This document shows positions 53,904-63,117 of a stretch of 64,000 bases of DNA, piece by piece. Position 1 is the stretch's first letter. Each line of letters opens with the position of its first letter. The DNA lies in the NCBI RefSeq assembly GCF_028369065.1, contig NZ_JAQNDA010000005.1:1-64000 (forward strand), read 5' to 3'. Both the position numbers and the translations under genes were made by a program. The DNA comes from Marinobacter sp. SS21. Its GTDB lineage: Bacteria > Pseudomonadota > Gammaproteobacteria > Pseudomonadales > Oleiphilaceae. The notes beneath the pieces are model-generated. The model searched no databases. It was given only the letters and a program-made list of their open reading frames with translations, and was not told the DNA's origin.

Positions 53904-56900
53904 GTCTTCCCCACGGACGTGGGGGTGTTTCTATGGAGATTTGCCGACATCGCCGGTATCAGAAGTCTTCCCCACGGACGTGGGGGTGTTTCCGGCCAGG
54001 TCAAGATCGGCAGCGAGGCCAACACGTCTTCCCCACGGACGTGGGGGTGTTTCCGGTCAATGAATCCCAGCTCTCAGGCCATTCGCGTCTTCCCCACGGA
54101 CGTGGGGGTGTTTCCATTCTGATTCAGCACAGAGAGGCCGCATGAACGTCTTCCCCACGGACGTGGGGGTGTTTCCGACAGAAAATCGGTCGCCTGTTGG
54201 AGCAGGTAGTCTTCCCCACGGACGTGGGGGTGTTTCCTCTACACCCACCCACCCGCCGCAACTGCGGGCGTCTTCCCCACGGACGTGGGGGTGTTTCTAG
54301 TTGTGCATTCTCCGCGCTTCGGCTTCGGCTGTCTTCCCCACGGACGTGGGGGTGTTTCTGGACCTCCCCTTTCTCCACGGCCTCCTTTATCGTCTTCCCC
54401 ACGGACGTGGGGGTGTTTCTATTTTAGGTTGCCCTAGCGTTACGGATGATGAGTCTTCCCCACGGACGTGGGGGTGTTTCTGAGCATGGGCGCGTGACCG
54501 TCGGCGGCTCCCTGTCTTCCCCACGGACGTGGGGGTGTTTCCTCAGACTGCAGCTCGCTCAGGCCCAGGCAGATGTCTTCCCCACGGACGTGGGGGTGTT
54601 TCCTCGTCGCCGTCCGGTGTGCGCACCCTGTCCGCGTCTTCCCCACGGACGTGGGGGTGTTTCTGGAGACACGCCAACCGCCATCAGCAGCCCGGCGTCT
54701 TCCCCACGGACGTGGGGGTGTTTCGGAGCCGGGTTCGAACTACGGTCACTCCAATAAGTCTTCCCCACGGACGTGGGGGTGTTTCCGGTGGTCATGTCGG
54801 ACGCAATCGCCAGGTCGAGTCTTCCCCACGGACGTGGGGGTGTTTCTAGCTGTCGTCCGTGGCTTGCTTTATCGCACATGTCTTCCCCACGGACGTGGGG
54901 GTGTTTCTTGATGCAGTCGTTGAGTTGATCATTGAGCGTCGTCTTCCCCACGGACGTGGGGGTGTTTCTGATGTGGTTGAATCGAGTGAGCAGAGCGCCG
55001 GGTCTTCCCCACGGACGTGGGGGTGTTTCCAGCAGAGGACATTGAGCACCTTATCACCGTAAGTCTTCCCCACGGACGTGGGGGTGTTTCCAACAAGAGA
55101 AGGGTAACAAGAGCCTTGACAACGTCTTCCCCACGGACGTGGGGGTGTTTCTGACGGACTCGCCGCGCGCATTCAGGTAGGGCCGTCTTCCCCACGGACG
55201 TGGGGGTGTTTCTTGCGGGCCATGCTGGCCAGTTGTCTTCCGTGGGTCTTCCCCACGGACGTGGGGGTGTTTCTGGTAAAACTAGAACGTCATCCACCCC
55301 GTCAAAGTCTTCCCCACGGACGTGGGGGTGTTTCCAGTGTTACGCCGACTGCCCGTTCGGGGAGTTGGTCTTCCCCACGGACGTGGGGGTGTTTCCAGTT
55401 AACCCGCCAATTCTCCAAGGTGCGGGGTGTCTTCCCCACGGACGTGGGGGTGTTTCTAAAATCCAAGAGTTGGCAGCCGCCCTCATCGGGTCTTCCCCAC
55501 GGACGTGGGGGTGTTTCTGGTATTGCCGACCACTGGTTTACGCAGGCACCGTCTTCCCCACGGACGTGGGGGTGTTTCCGCAGCTCAGCCAAGGTTCTCC
55601 GGTGGACCTGGGTCTTCCCCACGGACGTGGGGGTGTTTCCAGAGCAGTTGGCCGGTGTAAATGCCAACCTTAGTCTTCCCCACGGACGTGGGGGTGTTTC
55701 AGTACAGGGCGCGGCTTCCCGGAACCTTGATGGGTCTTCCCCACGGACGTGGGGGTGTTTCTCTGGAGATTCCCAGTATCGCCACGAGCGCAACGTCTTC
55801 CCCACGGACGTGGGGGTGTTTCCAAGGCGGGGCTGATCGGCTTCGCCGCCATGGTGTCTTCCCCACGGACGTGGGGGTGTTTCTCCGGCGGATGCCAATG
55901 TGGCCGACTTCGGCCCGTCTTCCCCACGGACGTGGGGGTGTTTCCGTCAGGAAATTGCTCGGAGATTTCATCAAGAGGTCTTCCCCACGGACGTGGGGGT
56001 GTTTCCCGTCTTGCTTGTTTCCGGTGACCTGGACGCGGGTCTTCCCCACGGACGTGGGGGTGTTTCTTGAGCGCCGTATCGTGAGAGCCCCGGACCACAG
56101 TCTTCCCCACGGACGTGGGGGTGTTTCCTGGAGGTTCTTCATGCGATTGACAAAAATCTAGTCTTCCCCACGGACGTGGGGGTGTTTCCATCTGTTTCTA
56201 GTGCATATTCATCGTAGTCGTGTCTTCCCCACGGACGTGGGGGTGTTTCTGCCAGTGGACGCGGCGGTTTGCAGTCGCAAGGGTCTTCCCCACGGACGTG
56301 GGGGTGTTTCGAACCCCCAGCCATTGGAGGCAGTCAAACGGCCGTCTTCCCCACGGACGTGGGGGTGTTTCCATGCCGGGTGTGATTGCTGCCGCCGCGA
56401 TGGCGTCTTCCCCACGGACGTGGGGGTGTTTCAGACCCGCAGACGTTCTTCTCGCGTTCGACATGGTCTTCCCCACGGACGTGGGGGTGTTTCTAAGGTT
56501 CCGCGCAGGTTGGAGCAGTGTTTTCGGTCTTCCCCACGGACGTGGGGGTGTTTCCCCAGGGCGAGCGTCGCGCTTTTAGCCGCATCGGTCTTCCCCACGG
56601 ACGTGGGGGTGTTTCTCCGATGCGGCCAAGGAGACAGGTGGAGCCAACGTCTTCCCCACGGACGTGGGGGTGTTTCCTGAGAGACTCCCATTCGATTTCA
56701 CTGTCCCGAGTCTTCCCCACGGACGTGGGGGTGTTTCTCTGGGCGGTCAGGTCGCCCGGGTTGGCGGTGAGTCTTCCCCACGGACGTGGGGGTGTTTCTG
56801 TCACCATTAGATCAAGCTGCGCCTCGGCGGCGTCTTCCCCACGGACGTGGGGGTGTTTCCCAGGGCGTGTCTGGTGTGGTGCGCAAGACCTCGTCTTCCC

Positions 56901-57652
56901 CACGGACGTGGGGGTGTTTCTGGTGACCGTGTATTGGTACATCCGGCCCGCAGGTCTTCCCCACGGACGTGGGGGTGTTTCCTTCTGGTGCTTGGGTCTT
57001 TTTGGCGTTTTCGAGTCTTCCCCACGGACGTGGGGGTGTTTCCGATGTCGATATCTGGTTTCTGATGTTGGTAACGTCTTCCCCACGGACGTGGGGGTGT
57101 TTCCATCGGTCCAGCCTGGTGCTCTCCCAGGTACTCGTCTTCCCCACGGACGTGGGGGTGTTTCCCACCCCTGGTCATCACCGACAGCGTCATGGCGGTC
57201 TTCCCCACGGACGTGGGGGTGTTTCCAAAGGAGATCGTGCCGGGGTGTCGTTATTTCGGTCTTCCCCACGGACGTGGGGGTGTTTCCGCCGGTTTAACGT
57301 GTTGTGGCAGACCATTTTTGTCTTCCCCACGGACGTGGGGGTGTTTCTTTCCCGTGATGATGTCGCCGCCAGGGTCATCGGTCTTCCCCACGGACGTGGG
57401 GGTGTTTCCGCCTGATGGAAGGGGATGCCGGCCAAGACGTTGTCTTCCCCACGGACGTGGGGGTGTTTCCGTTCGTCACTACGGTCGGCGCTGAGTCGCG
57501 CTGTCTTCCCCACGGACGTGGGGGTGTTTCCGGGAGATTGGTTGTATTGGCTTACGCCAGGATGTCTTCCCCACGGACGTGGGGGTGTTTCTTTGTTTGT
57601 CAGGTAGCGGGACCACCACCACGAGTCTTCCCAACGGACGTGGGGGTGATTC
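53904..57652 (+). CRISPR. Type I-E CRISPR array, 62 repeats and 61 spacers
   Basis: The repeat is 28 invariant bases: GTCTTCCCCACGG, then ACGTGGGGGTGTTTC. Repeats begin at 53904 and recur every 61 nt to 57625, so all 61 spacers are 33 nt by this count. CCCCAC/GTGGGG around loop GGAC makes the Cas6e hairpin; cutting after it leaves an 8-nt handle GUGUUUC plus one variable base. That base is C (32) or T (25) in 57 of 61 units. The last repeat has two changes (C9A, T25A), marking the old end and placing the leader at the cas2 side. No duplicate spacers noticed. Confidence 0.98.
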
Positions 57653-57979
57653 CTCTCCTTGACCTCACCGCCGTTCCGTCTTCTTCGGATTTGATAATAA
57701 GCTCTGGTACCTCTGCTGAAACTCGTGGGCCACTTGTCTCGCTAATATGAAGTGAACCAACAGTAATGCTGAGACGGAATTATCCGGGCAGATACAGAGC
57801 TGAATTGGCAGAGAGCCATTGTCAAATCGGACAAAAAACGAAACGCGCTCCTGGCCTCGGCTCCGTCCGCTCCAATTGCGGTGGGAGGGGGCCAAGAACG
57901 CGTCCCGAATAAAATTATTGACCGTGCAGGGTGTGAGCGTCAATGTTCAGGATAAGTACTCAAGCTGAGGGCGCAAAAA
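57653..57979. other. Non-coding stretch after the CRISPR array
   Basis: I see no convincing gene here. An open frame on the minus strand (57665-57943) begins with TTG, lacks a ribosome site and matches nothing I know. The stretch is less GC-biased than its surroundings and may be remnant DNA from insertion of the CRISPR locus. Confidence 0.4.
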
Positions 57980-58102
57980 GTGAGCAACGATCAAAAGGCC
58001 ACGCAGAAAGCGGAAGATAAGCCCTATCGCCTGACGCAGCAGGAGATCGGGGCTCTGAGGCAGGAGTCAATCATGGACATAAAACGCCTTATGGAGAAGT
58101 AG
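57980..58102 (+). CDS. Possible 40-residue small protein
   Basis: A GTG start preceded by GAGG nine bases upstream opens a 40-codon frame beginning MSNDQKATQKAEDKPYRL. It is Lys/Gln/Glu-rich with a predicted helix (TQQEIGALRQESIMDIKRLM). The ribosome site and composition look protein-like, but it is very short and not recognised. It could be the start of a longer gene that has been cut, since the same frame continues after the stop with further open sequence. Confidence 0.35.
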   Translation: MSNDQKATQKAEDKPYRLTQQEIGALRQESIMDIKRLMEK

Positions 58103-58585
58103 ACCCTGCGAACTCGGATGCTGATGAACACCTTCCCAAAGAAGGGGCAGCTTCCTCGTCCACAGGGTAATGGAAGACTGTCTTAGACCTGCGGGTCACT
58201 GTAAATAAAAGATGTGAATTGAGGCTCCTTTCCTTGGATAGGCGCCGGTCGTCCTGCTCGTGAATTCACGCCGTGCGGTGCCCCCTGTATCGACAAGCCG
58301 GTTTGGATAAGGCAGATCAAGAAACGTCCCCCAAACCCATAGTCTCGCACCTTGCCGATTCCGGCATAGCGGATAGAAATCCAAAAGAAGATCTGAGCGG
58401 CCGAGTGCCGATTCCTACCCAACTACTCTCCAAATCCCCACCGCTTTCAGATTTTTTAACAATTTTCCTGCCCAAATATGTCATGGCCCCCGCGCGGGGA
58501 CTGCGACAGACTTTATCCATTGTCTCATTACGACCGGCGCCCAGCGTTGCGGGCTGGTCTGTTGATTAATTCAAAGGGGAAGATC
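58103..58585. other. Gene-poor stretch before the beta-oxidation operon
   Basis: About 480 bp with only short, unconvincing open frames on both strands. The last 100 bp should contain the promoter of the SDR gene; an A/T-rich tract (ATTTTTTAACAATTTTCC, about 58449-58467) is the likeliest region. No tRNA, hairpin terminator or insertion-sequence ends were seen. Confidence 0.4.
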
Positions 58586-59347
58586 ATGGAATTTCAGGGC
58601 GTACCAGCCATTGTGACCGGTGGGGCCTCGGGCCTTGGTGAAGGTGCCGTGCGGGCGTTGGCGGCGGCGGGCTGCAAGGTGGCCATTCTGGATCTGCAGG
58701 AAGAGCGTGGCCGGCAGGTGGCTGAAGAAGTAGGTGGCGTGTTCATCCGCTGTGACGTGTCCTCTGCCGAGAGCGCGGAAGCGGCGGTGGCGGCGGCCCG
58801 GGAAGCCCATGGGCCCTGTGGCATCGCGGTCAACTGTGCCGGTATCGCGCCGGCAGCGAAGATTCTCGGCAAGGAAGGCCCGATGCCGTTGGCGAACTTT
58901 GACAAGGTGATTCAGGTCAACCTGATAGGCACCTTCAACATCCTGCGGCTGGCGGCGGCGGATATGGCGCTGCGTGAACCCAATGCCGATGGCGAGCGCG
59001 GCATCATCGTCAACACCGCGTCGGTGGCGGCCTACGAGGGTCAGATCGGCCAGGTGGCTTACAGCGCGTCCAAAGGTGGCGTGGTGGCGATGACGCTGCA
59101 GTCGGCCCGTGAATTGGCCCGCGAGGGTATTCGGGTCAACACCATTGCGCCGGGGTTGTTCATGACGCCGATGATGGCGGGTATGCCCCAGGAGGTTCAG
59201 GACAGTCTGGCAGCGACGCTGCCGTTTCCGAAACGTCTGGGTAAGCCGGAGGAGTTTGGCCTGCTGGTGGACCAGATGGTTCGCAATCCGATTCTCAATG
59301 GTGAAGTTATCCGTCTGGATTGCGCCCTGCGCATGGCGCCCCGTTAA
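58586..59347 (+). CDS. SDR-family 3-hydroxyacyl-CoA dehydrogenase (HSD10-like)
   Basis: A 253-residue short-chain dehydrogenase with NAD motif [10 protein letters not shown] (residues 11-20), [14 protein letters not shown] and the catalytic YSASKGG (Tyr about 159, Lys about 163). The [17 protein letters not shown] stretch and the length closely fit the type II 3-hydroxyacyl-CoA dehydrogenase group, which oxidises 3-hydroxyacyl-CoA, including 2-methyl-3-hydroxybutyryl-CoA. ATG 58586 has GGGGA upstream. First gene of a three-gene operon. Confidence 0.88.
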   Translation: MEFQGVPAIVTGGASGLGEGAVRALAAAGCKVAILDLQEERGRQVAEEVGGVFIRCDVSSAESAEAAVAAAREAHGPCGIAVNCAGIAPAAKILGKEGPMPLANFDKVIQVNLIGTFNILRLAAADMALREPNADGERGIIVNTASVAAYEGQIGQVAYSASKGGVVAMTLQSARELAREGIRVNTIAPGLFMTPMMAGMPQEVQDSLAATLPFPKRLGKPEEFGLLVDQMVRNPILNGEVIRLDCALRMAPR

Positions 59348-59382
59348 CTCTGCCCACCCTTGCCAAGAGACAGGAGATATTC

Positions 59383-60534
59383 ATGACAAGCACCGTCGAC
59401 AACGAAGAACTGACTCTGTTCCGGGATATGGTGGTCAAGGTCCTGGAGACCGAGGTGGCTCCCTATTACGAGCAGTGGGAAAAAGCCGGCCTGGTGCCAC
59501 GCGAGCTTTGGAACATCCTTGGCCAGGCCGGCATGTTGGGCGTCGATGTGCCGGAGGAATGCGGCGGCTGCGGTGCACCGTTTGAGTATTCGGTGCTGGT
59601 GGGCGCGGAGATGGCGCGGATGGGCTTTGGTGCCCTGGCTACTAATGTGATGGTGCACTCCGACATCGTGGCGCCGTACCTCAGCCACCTGGCCAACGAC
59701 CACCAGAAACAGCACTGGCTGCCGAAGATGGTGTCCGGCGAGGCGGTGGGCGCCATTGCCATGACCGAACCGGGGGCGGGCAGCGATCTGCAGGCGATGC
59801 GCAGCCACGCGGTGAGGGACGGTGACGAATATGTGTTGAACGGTTCCAAGACCTTCATCACCAACGGTCAGCACGCGGATATGGTGATTGTCGCCGCCAA
59901 GACCGATCCCGCTGCTGGTGCCCGGGGAATCAGCCTGTTCCTGGTGGATACCACCCTGCCGGGGTTCAGTCGTGGCCGCAACATCGACAAGATCGGCCAG
60001 CACAGTGGCGACACCTCGGAGCTGTTCTTCGAGGATGTGCGGCTGCCCGCCAGCGCACTGCTGGGGGAGGAGGGCAAGGGCTTTGTCTATCTGATGCAGG
60101 AACTGCCCCGTGAGCGGCTGGTTATTGGTGCGATCGGTGCCGCGGCGGCCCGGGGAGCACTGGATCTGACGCTGAAATACGTGGACGAACGCTGGGTGTT
60201 TGGCCAGAAGCTCAAGCAACTGCAGAACACCCGCTTCCGGATTGCGGAAATGGAGACCGACTATCGCGTCAACCAGGCGTTCGTCGATCAGTGTCTGGCC
60301 CAGTACAGCCGGGGCGAGCTGGATGCCGCCACTGCTTCCATGGCCAAGTTCAGCGCCACGGAAATGCAGTGCCGGGTGGCGGATGGCTGCCTGCAACTGT
60401 TCGGTGGCTACGGTTACACCACCGAGTACCCCATTTCCCGCGCCTTTATCGACGCCCGGGTGCAGCGCATCTATGGCGGCACGTCCGAGGTGATGAAAGA
60501 AGTCATTGCTCGCTCTGTACTGGGGCGGGACTGA
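59383..60534 (+). CDS. Acyl-CoA dehydrogenase, LCAD type
   Basis: A 383-residue flavoprotein with AMTEPGAGSDLQAM, GSKTFITNGQHADM and QRIYGGTSEVMKEVIARS. As in LCAD, the base is expected to be the Glu of ELPRERL (about residue 244), not at the IYEGT position. It is clearly paralogous to the dehydrogenase at 3954-5093 (both share the EQWEK..GxVxRELW opening). ATG 59383 is preceded by CAGGAGA. It lies 35 bp after the SDR gene and 22 bp before the thiolase gene. Confidence 0.92.
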   Translation: MTSTVDNEELTLFRDMVVKVLETEVAPYYEQWEKAGLVPRELWNILGQAGMLGVDVPEECGGCGAPFEYSVLVGAEMARMGFGALATNVMVHSDIVAPYLSHLANDHQKQHWLPKMVSGEAVGAIAMTEPGAGSDLQAMRSHAVRDGDEYVLNGSKTFITNGQHADMVIVAAKTDPAAGARGISLFLVDTTLPGFSRGRNIDKIGQHSGDTSELFFEDVRLPASALLGEEGKGFVYLMQELPRERLVIGAIGAAAARGALDLTLKYVDERWVFGQKLKQLQNTRFRIAEMETDYRVNQAFVDQCLAQYSRGELDAATASMAKFSATEMQCRVADGCLQLFGGYGYTTEYPISRAFIDARVQRIYGGTSEVMKEVIARSVLGRD

Positions 60535-60556
60535 ATTGAAACAGGAAGGTAGAGCT

Positions 60557-61738
60557 ATGTCTGACAATTCTGTAGTCATTGCCGGTGCCGCCCGGACTCC
60601 GATGGGGGGCATGTTGGGTTCCCTGAGTGGCGTCCGCTCACCGGAGCTGGGTGCGGTCGCCATCAAGGCGGCCATCGAGCGCGCAGGGCTGACCCCGGCG
60701 GATGTCGAAGAAGTGGTGATGGGTTGCGTACTCCCTGCCGGTCTCGGTCAGGCGCCGGCTCGCCAGGCTTCCCGCAAGGCCGGCGTTCCCGATGGTGCGG
60801 GGTGTACCACCGTCAATAAGATGTGCGGTTCCGGCATGCAGGCAGTGATCATGGCCCACGACCAGATCAAGGCCGGCACCAACTCGGTGATGATCGCCGG
60901 TGGCATGGAGAACATGAGCCAGGCGCCGTACCTGCTGCCCAAGGCCCGTCAGGGCATGCGCATGGGCCACGGGGAAGTGATCGACTCGATGTTCTTTGAC
61001 GGCCTGGAAGATGCCTACGAAGGTGGCCTGATGGGGGTGTTTGCCCAGCGCACCGCCGATGAATTCAAGCTCAGCCGGGAGACCATGGACGAGTTTGCGG
61101 TGGACTCCCTGAACAAGGCGCTGGCCGCCATCGAGAACGGCTGGTTTGCCGACGAAATCGTGCCAGTGACGGTGCCGGGCCGCAAGGGCGAGACCCTGGT
61201 GGATACCGACGAACAACCCGGTAACGCCCGTCCGGAAAAGATTCCGAGCCTCAAGCCGGCGTTCAAGAAAGACGGTACAGTGACGGCGGCCAACGCCAGT
61301 TCCATCAGTGACGGGGCCTCTGCGCTGGTGCTGGCCAGTGCCGAGGAGGCGGGCAAGCGGGGATTGCAGCCGCTGGCCAGGATCGTTGCCCACGCCACCC
61401 ATGCCAGGCTGCCGGCCGAGTTCACCCTGGCGCCCATTGGCGCCATCGAGAAGGTGCTGGCCAAGGCGGGGTGGAGCAAGGACGATGTGGATCTCTACGA
61501 GATTAACGAGGCCTTCGCGGTGGTCACCCTGCTGGCCATTCAGCAACTGGGGCTGGATGCGGACAAGGTGAATGTCTATGGCGGCGCCTGCGCCCTGGGC
61601 CACCCGATTGGCTCCTCAGGCTCGCGGATTATCGTGACGTTGATCAACGCCCTGAAGCAAAGAGGCCTGAAGCGGGGCGTGGCGTCGCTGTGCATTGGCG
61701 GCGGTGAAGGCACGGCCGTGGCCATTGAGCTGCTGTAA
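60557..61738 (+). CDS. Acetyl-CoA acetyltransferase (thiolase)
   Basis: A 393-residue thiolase with the acylated Cys90 in NKMCGSGMQA, His in the GGACALGHPIGSSG motif, and a C-terminal Cys in CIGGGEG. It either cleaves 3-ketoacyl-CoA or condenses acetyl-CoA; with its SDR and acyl-CoA dehydrogenase neighbours, a degradative role on short or branched chains is likely. No enoyl-CoA hydratase is encoded in the operon. A strong terminator follows. Confidence 0.92.
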   Translation: MSDNSVVIAGAARTPMGGMLGSLSGVRSPELGAVAIKAAIERAGLTPADVEEVVMGCVLPAGLGQAPARQASRKAGVPDGAGCTTVNKMCGSGMQAVIMAHDQIKAGTNSVMIAGGMENMSQAPYLLPKARQGMRMGHGEVIDSMFFDGLEDAYEGGLMGVFAQRTADEFKLSRETMDEFAVDSLNKALAAIENGWFADEIVPVTVPGRKGETLVDTDEQPGNARPEKIPSLKPAFKKDGTVTAANASSISDGASALVLASAEEAGKRGLQPLARIVAHATHARLPAEFTLAPIGAIEKVLAKAGWSKDDVDLYEINEAFAVVTLLAIQQLGLDADKVNVYGGACALGHPIGSSGSRIIVTLINALKQRGLKRGVASLCIGGGEGTAVAIELL

Positions 61739-61789
61739 CGATACGAACAAAGAACTCCCCCCCTTGGGCTATTGGTAGCGGGGATTGTT

Positions 61790-61822
61790 GGCCGCCATCG
61801 TTTGATGTTGCGGCCTTTTTTT
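61790..61822 (+). terminator. Intrinsic terminator of the beta-oxidation operon
   Basis: GGCCGC-CATC and GATG-TT-GCGGCC form a hairpin with a two-base bulge, followed by seven T residues, 50 bp after the thiolase stop. Confidence 0.85.
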
Positions 61823-61923
61823 GTTGAAGCGGGGCGCTCTTCGGCCCGGAGAGGCGGCACATTGTTGGTGCCTTGCCTTGTGCTAGGTGGGTGTTGCCTG
61901 TTGACGGCGGCTGGCCAATGGGG

Positions 61924-62490
61924 GGCTCCGGGTTTGTTTGCCGCCGGGTCATTCGTAGGATGCGGTGAGCGAAGCGAACCGCATCGTTCGCGCCTGTTTC
62001 GCAGGTTGGGCCTTGATGCGGTTCGCTGCGCTCACCGGCATCCTACAGGACGACGGAGGTTTGATGGCTTTGGTCAGGTTCGTTGGGTGACTAGTGCTCC
62101 CAGCGGACAAAAGGCTCCGGGTTTGATTGCTGCCTTGTCATTCGTAGGATGCGGTGAGCGAAGCGAACCGCATCGTTCGCGCCTGTTTCGCAGGTTGGGC
62201 CTTGATGCGGTTCGCTGCGCTCACCGGCATCCTACAGGATGACGGAGGTTTGATGGTTTTGGTCAGGTTCGTTGGGTGACTTGTTTTCCCGGCGGACACA
62301 AGGCCCCGGGTTTGATTGCTGCCTGGTCATTCGTAGGATGCGGTGAGCGAAGCGAACCTCATCGTTCGCGCCTGTTTCGCAGGTTGGGCCTTGATGCGGT
62401 TCGCTGCGCTCACCGGCATCCTACAGGATGACGGAGGTTCGATGGCTTTGGTCAGGTTCGTTGGGTGACTTGTTTTCCCGGCCGACAAGT
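61924..62490. repeat. Three tandem 189-bp repeats, each with a long hairpin
   Basis: Units begin at 61924, 62113 and 62302 and are nearly identical. Each holds an inverted repeat whose arms start GTAGGATGCGGTGAGCG and end CGCTCACCGGCATCCTAC, 31-32 nt long with one mismatch and one bulge, around a 29-nt loop: 61955-62046, 62144-62235 and 62333-62424. The third unit has CCTCATC for CCGCATC in the left arm. The arm sequence is a widespread REP-like palindrome of proteobacterial intergenic DNA. No protein is encoded. Confidence 0.92.
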
Positions 62491-62505
62491 TCCTCGAACG
62501 ATTGC

Positions 62506-63108
62506 TTACCATCCTTCAAGCGGGATGCCGTGCTCTTGGAGGTAGGCGCCGTGTTCTTTGAGGTAGTCTTCCGTGCGCACCTTGAAGGCATTAAGGTTAC
62601 CTTCTACTTCGACGGCGGGTACGCGCATGACTTCCTCGGCGTTGGATTTCTGGCTCATTATCCAGACTACTACCTCCCCACCAGGGGCTAGGCCCAGAAC
62701 CAAATTGTTCCTTGGCAAATAACGGACTTCGCCCTGCTGAGTTATCGTGGGAGCTGGTACGCGCATGCGTTCCTCCAAGTCCGGTGGGATTTTGAGCAGA
62801 GTGGAATAGTATTTCTGTTCGGCAAAGGAAAACCAATGTAAGGCAATCAGGTTGGGAAAGGGGTCCATTGGGCCACCAGACCCAAAGGGACCATTGGGAC
62901 CTTTCCAACAGCACTCCACTCCTCCGCCAATGGGACCCCGCCAACTCCGTATGCCAGATTTTTCCAGGTGGGCATTGAGAAGCCACATTTTGTAGTGTTG
63001 GGGGGCTGCGATGGAAATATCCCAGTCTATGTCATCATTGCTCCAGGCGGCGCAGCCCGTCAGTGCTGCGATCACTCCGGCCATAATCATCATGCTAACG
63101 ACTTTCAT
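62506..63108 (-). CDS. DUF2931-family lipoprotein, probable effector immunity protein
   Basis: A 200-residue lipoprotein with lipobox LTGC (Cys19) and the DUF2931-like pattern WDISIAAPQHYKMWLLN, IGGGVECCWKGP, and a central PNLIALHWFSFAEQKYYSTL. DUF2931 lipoproteins are often encoded next to Tle1-type phospholipase effectors of type VI secretion and are thought to protect the producer in its periplasm. The neighbouring gene fits that. It lies 9 bp downstream of the DUF2235 gene, same strand. Confidence 0.75.
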   Translation of the reverse strand: MKVVSMMIMAGVIAALTGCAAWSNDDIDWDISIAAPQHYKMWLLNAHLEKSGIRSWRGPIGGGVECCWKGPNGPFGSGGPMDPFPNLIALHWFSFAEQKYYSTLLKIPPDLEERMRVPAPTITQQGEVRYLPRNNLVLGLAPGGEVVVWIMSQKSNAEEVMRVPAVEVEGNLNAFKVRTEDYLKEHGAYLQEHGIPLEGW

Positions 63109-63117
63109 ACCCAGTCC

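Noticed and set aside
55229..55245. A repeat-like GTCTTCCGTGG inside spacer 22
   Set aside because: Only the first seven bases match the repeat start and the spacing of neighbouring repeats is unchanged, so it is a chance match within a spacer.
54057..57513. Long open frames on both strands across the CRISPR array, coding repeated SSPRTWGCF / TPPRPWGR-type peptides
   Set aside because: They are by-products of a stop-free GC-rich repeat read at a 61-nt period, cycling through the three frames; no ribosome sites, and the peptides simply mirror the repeat.
57665..57943. A 92-codon minus-strand frame just after the array
   Set aside because: TTG start, no ribosome site, no recognisable pattern.
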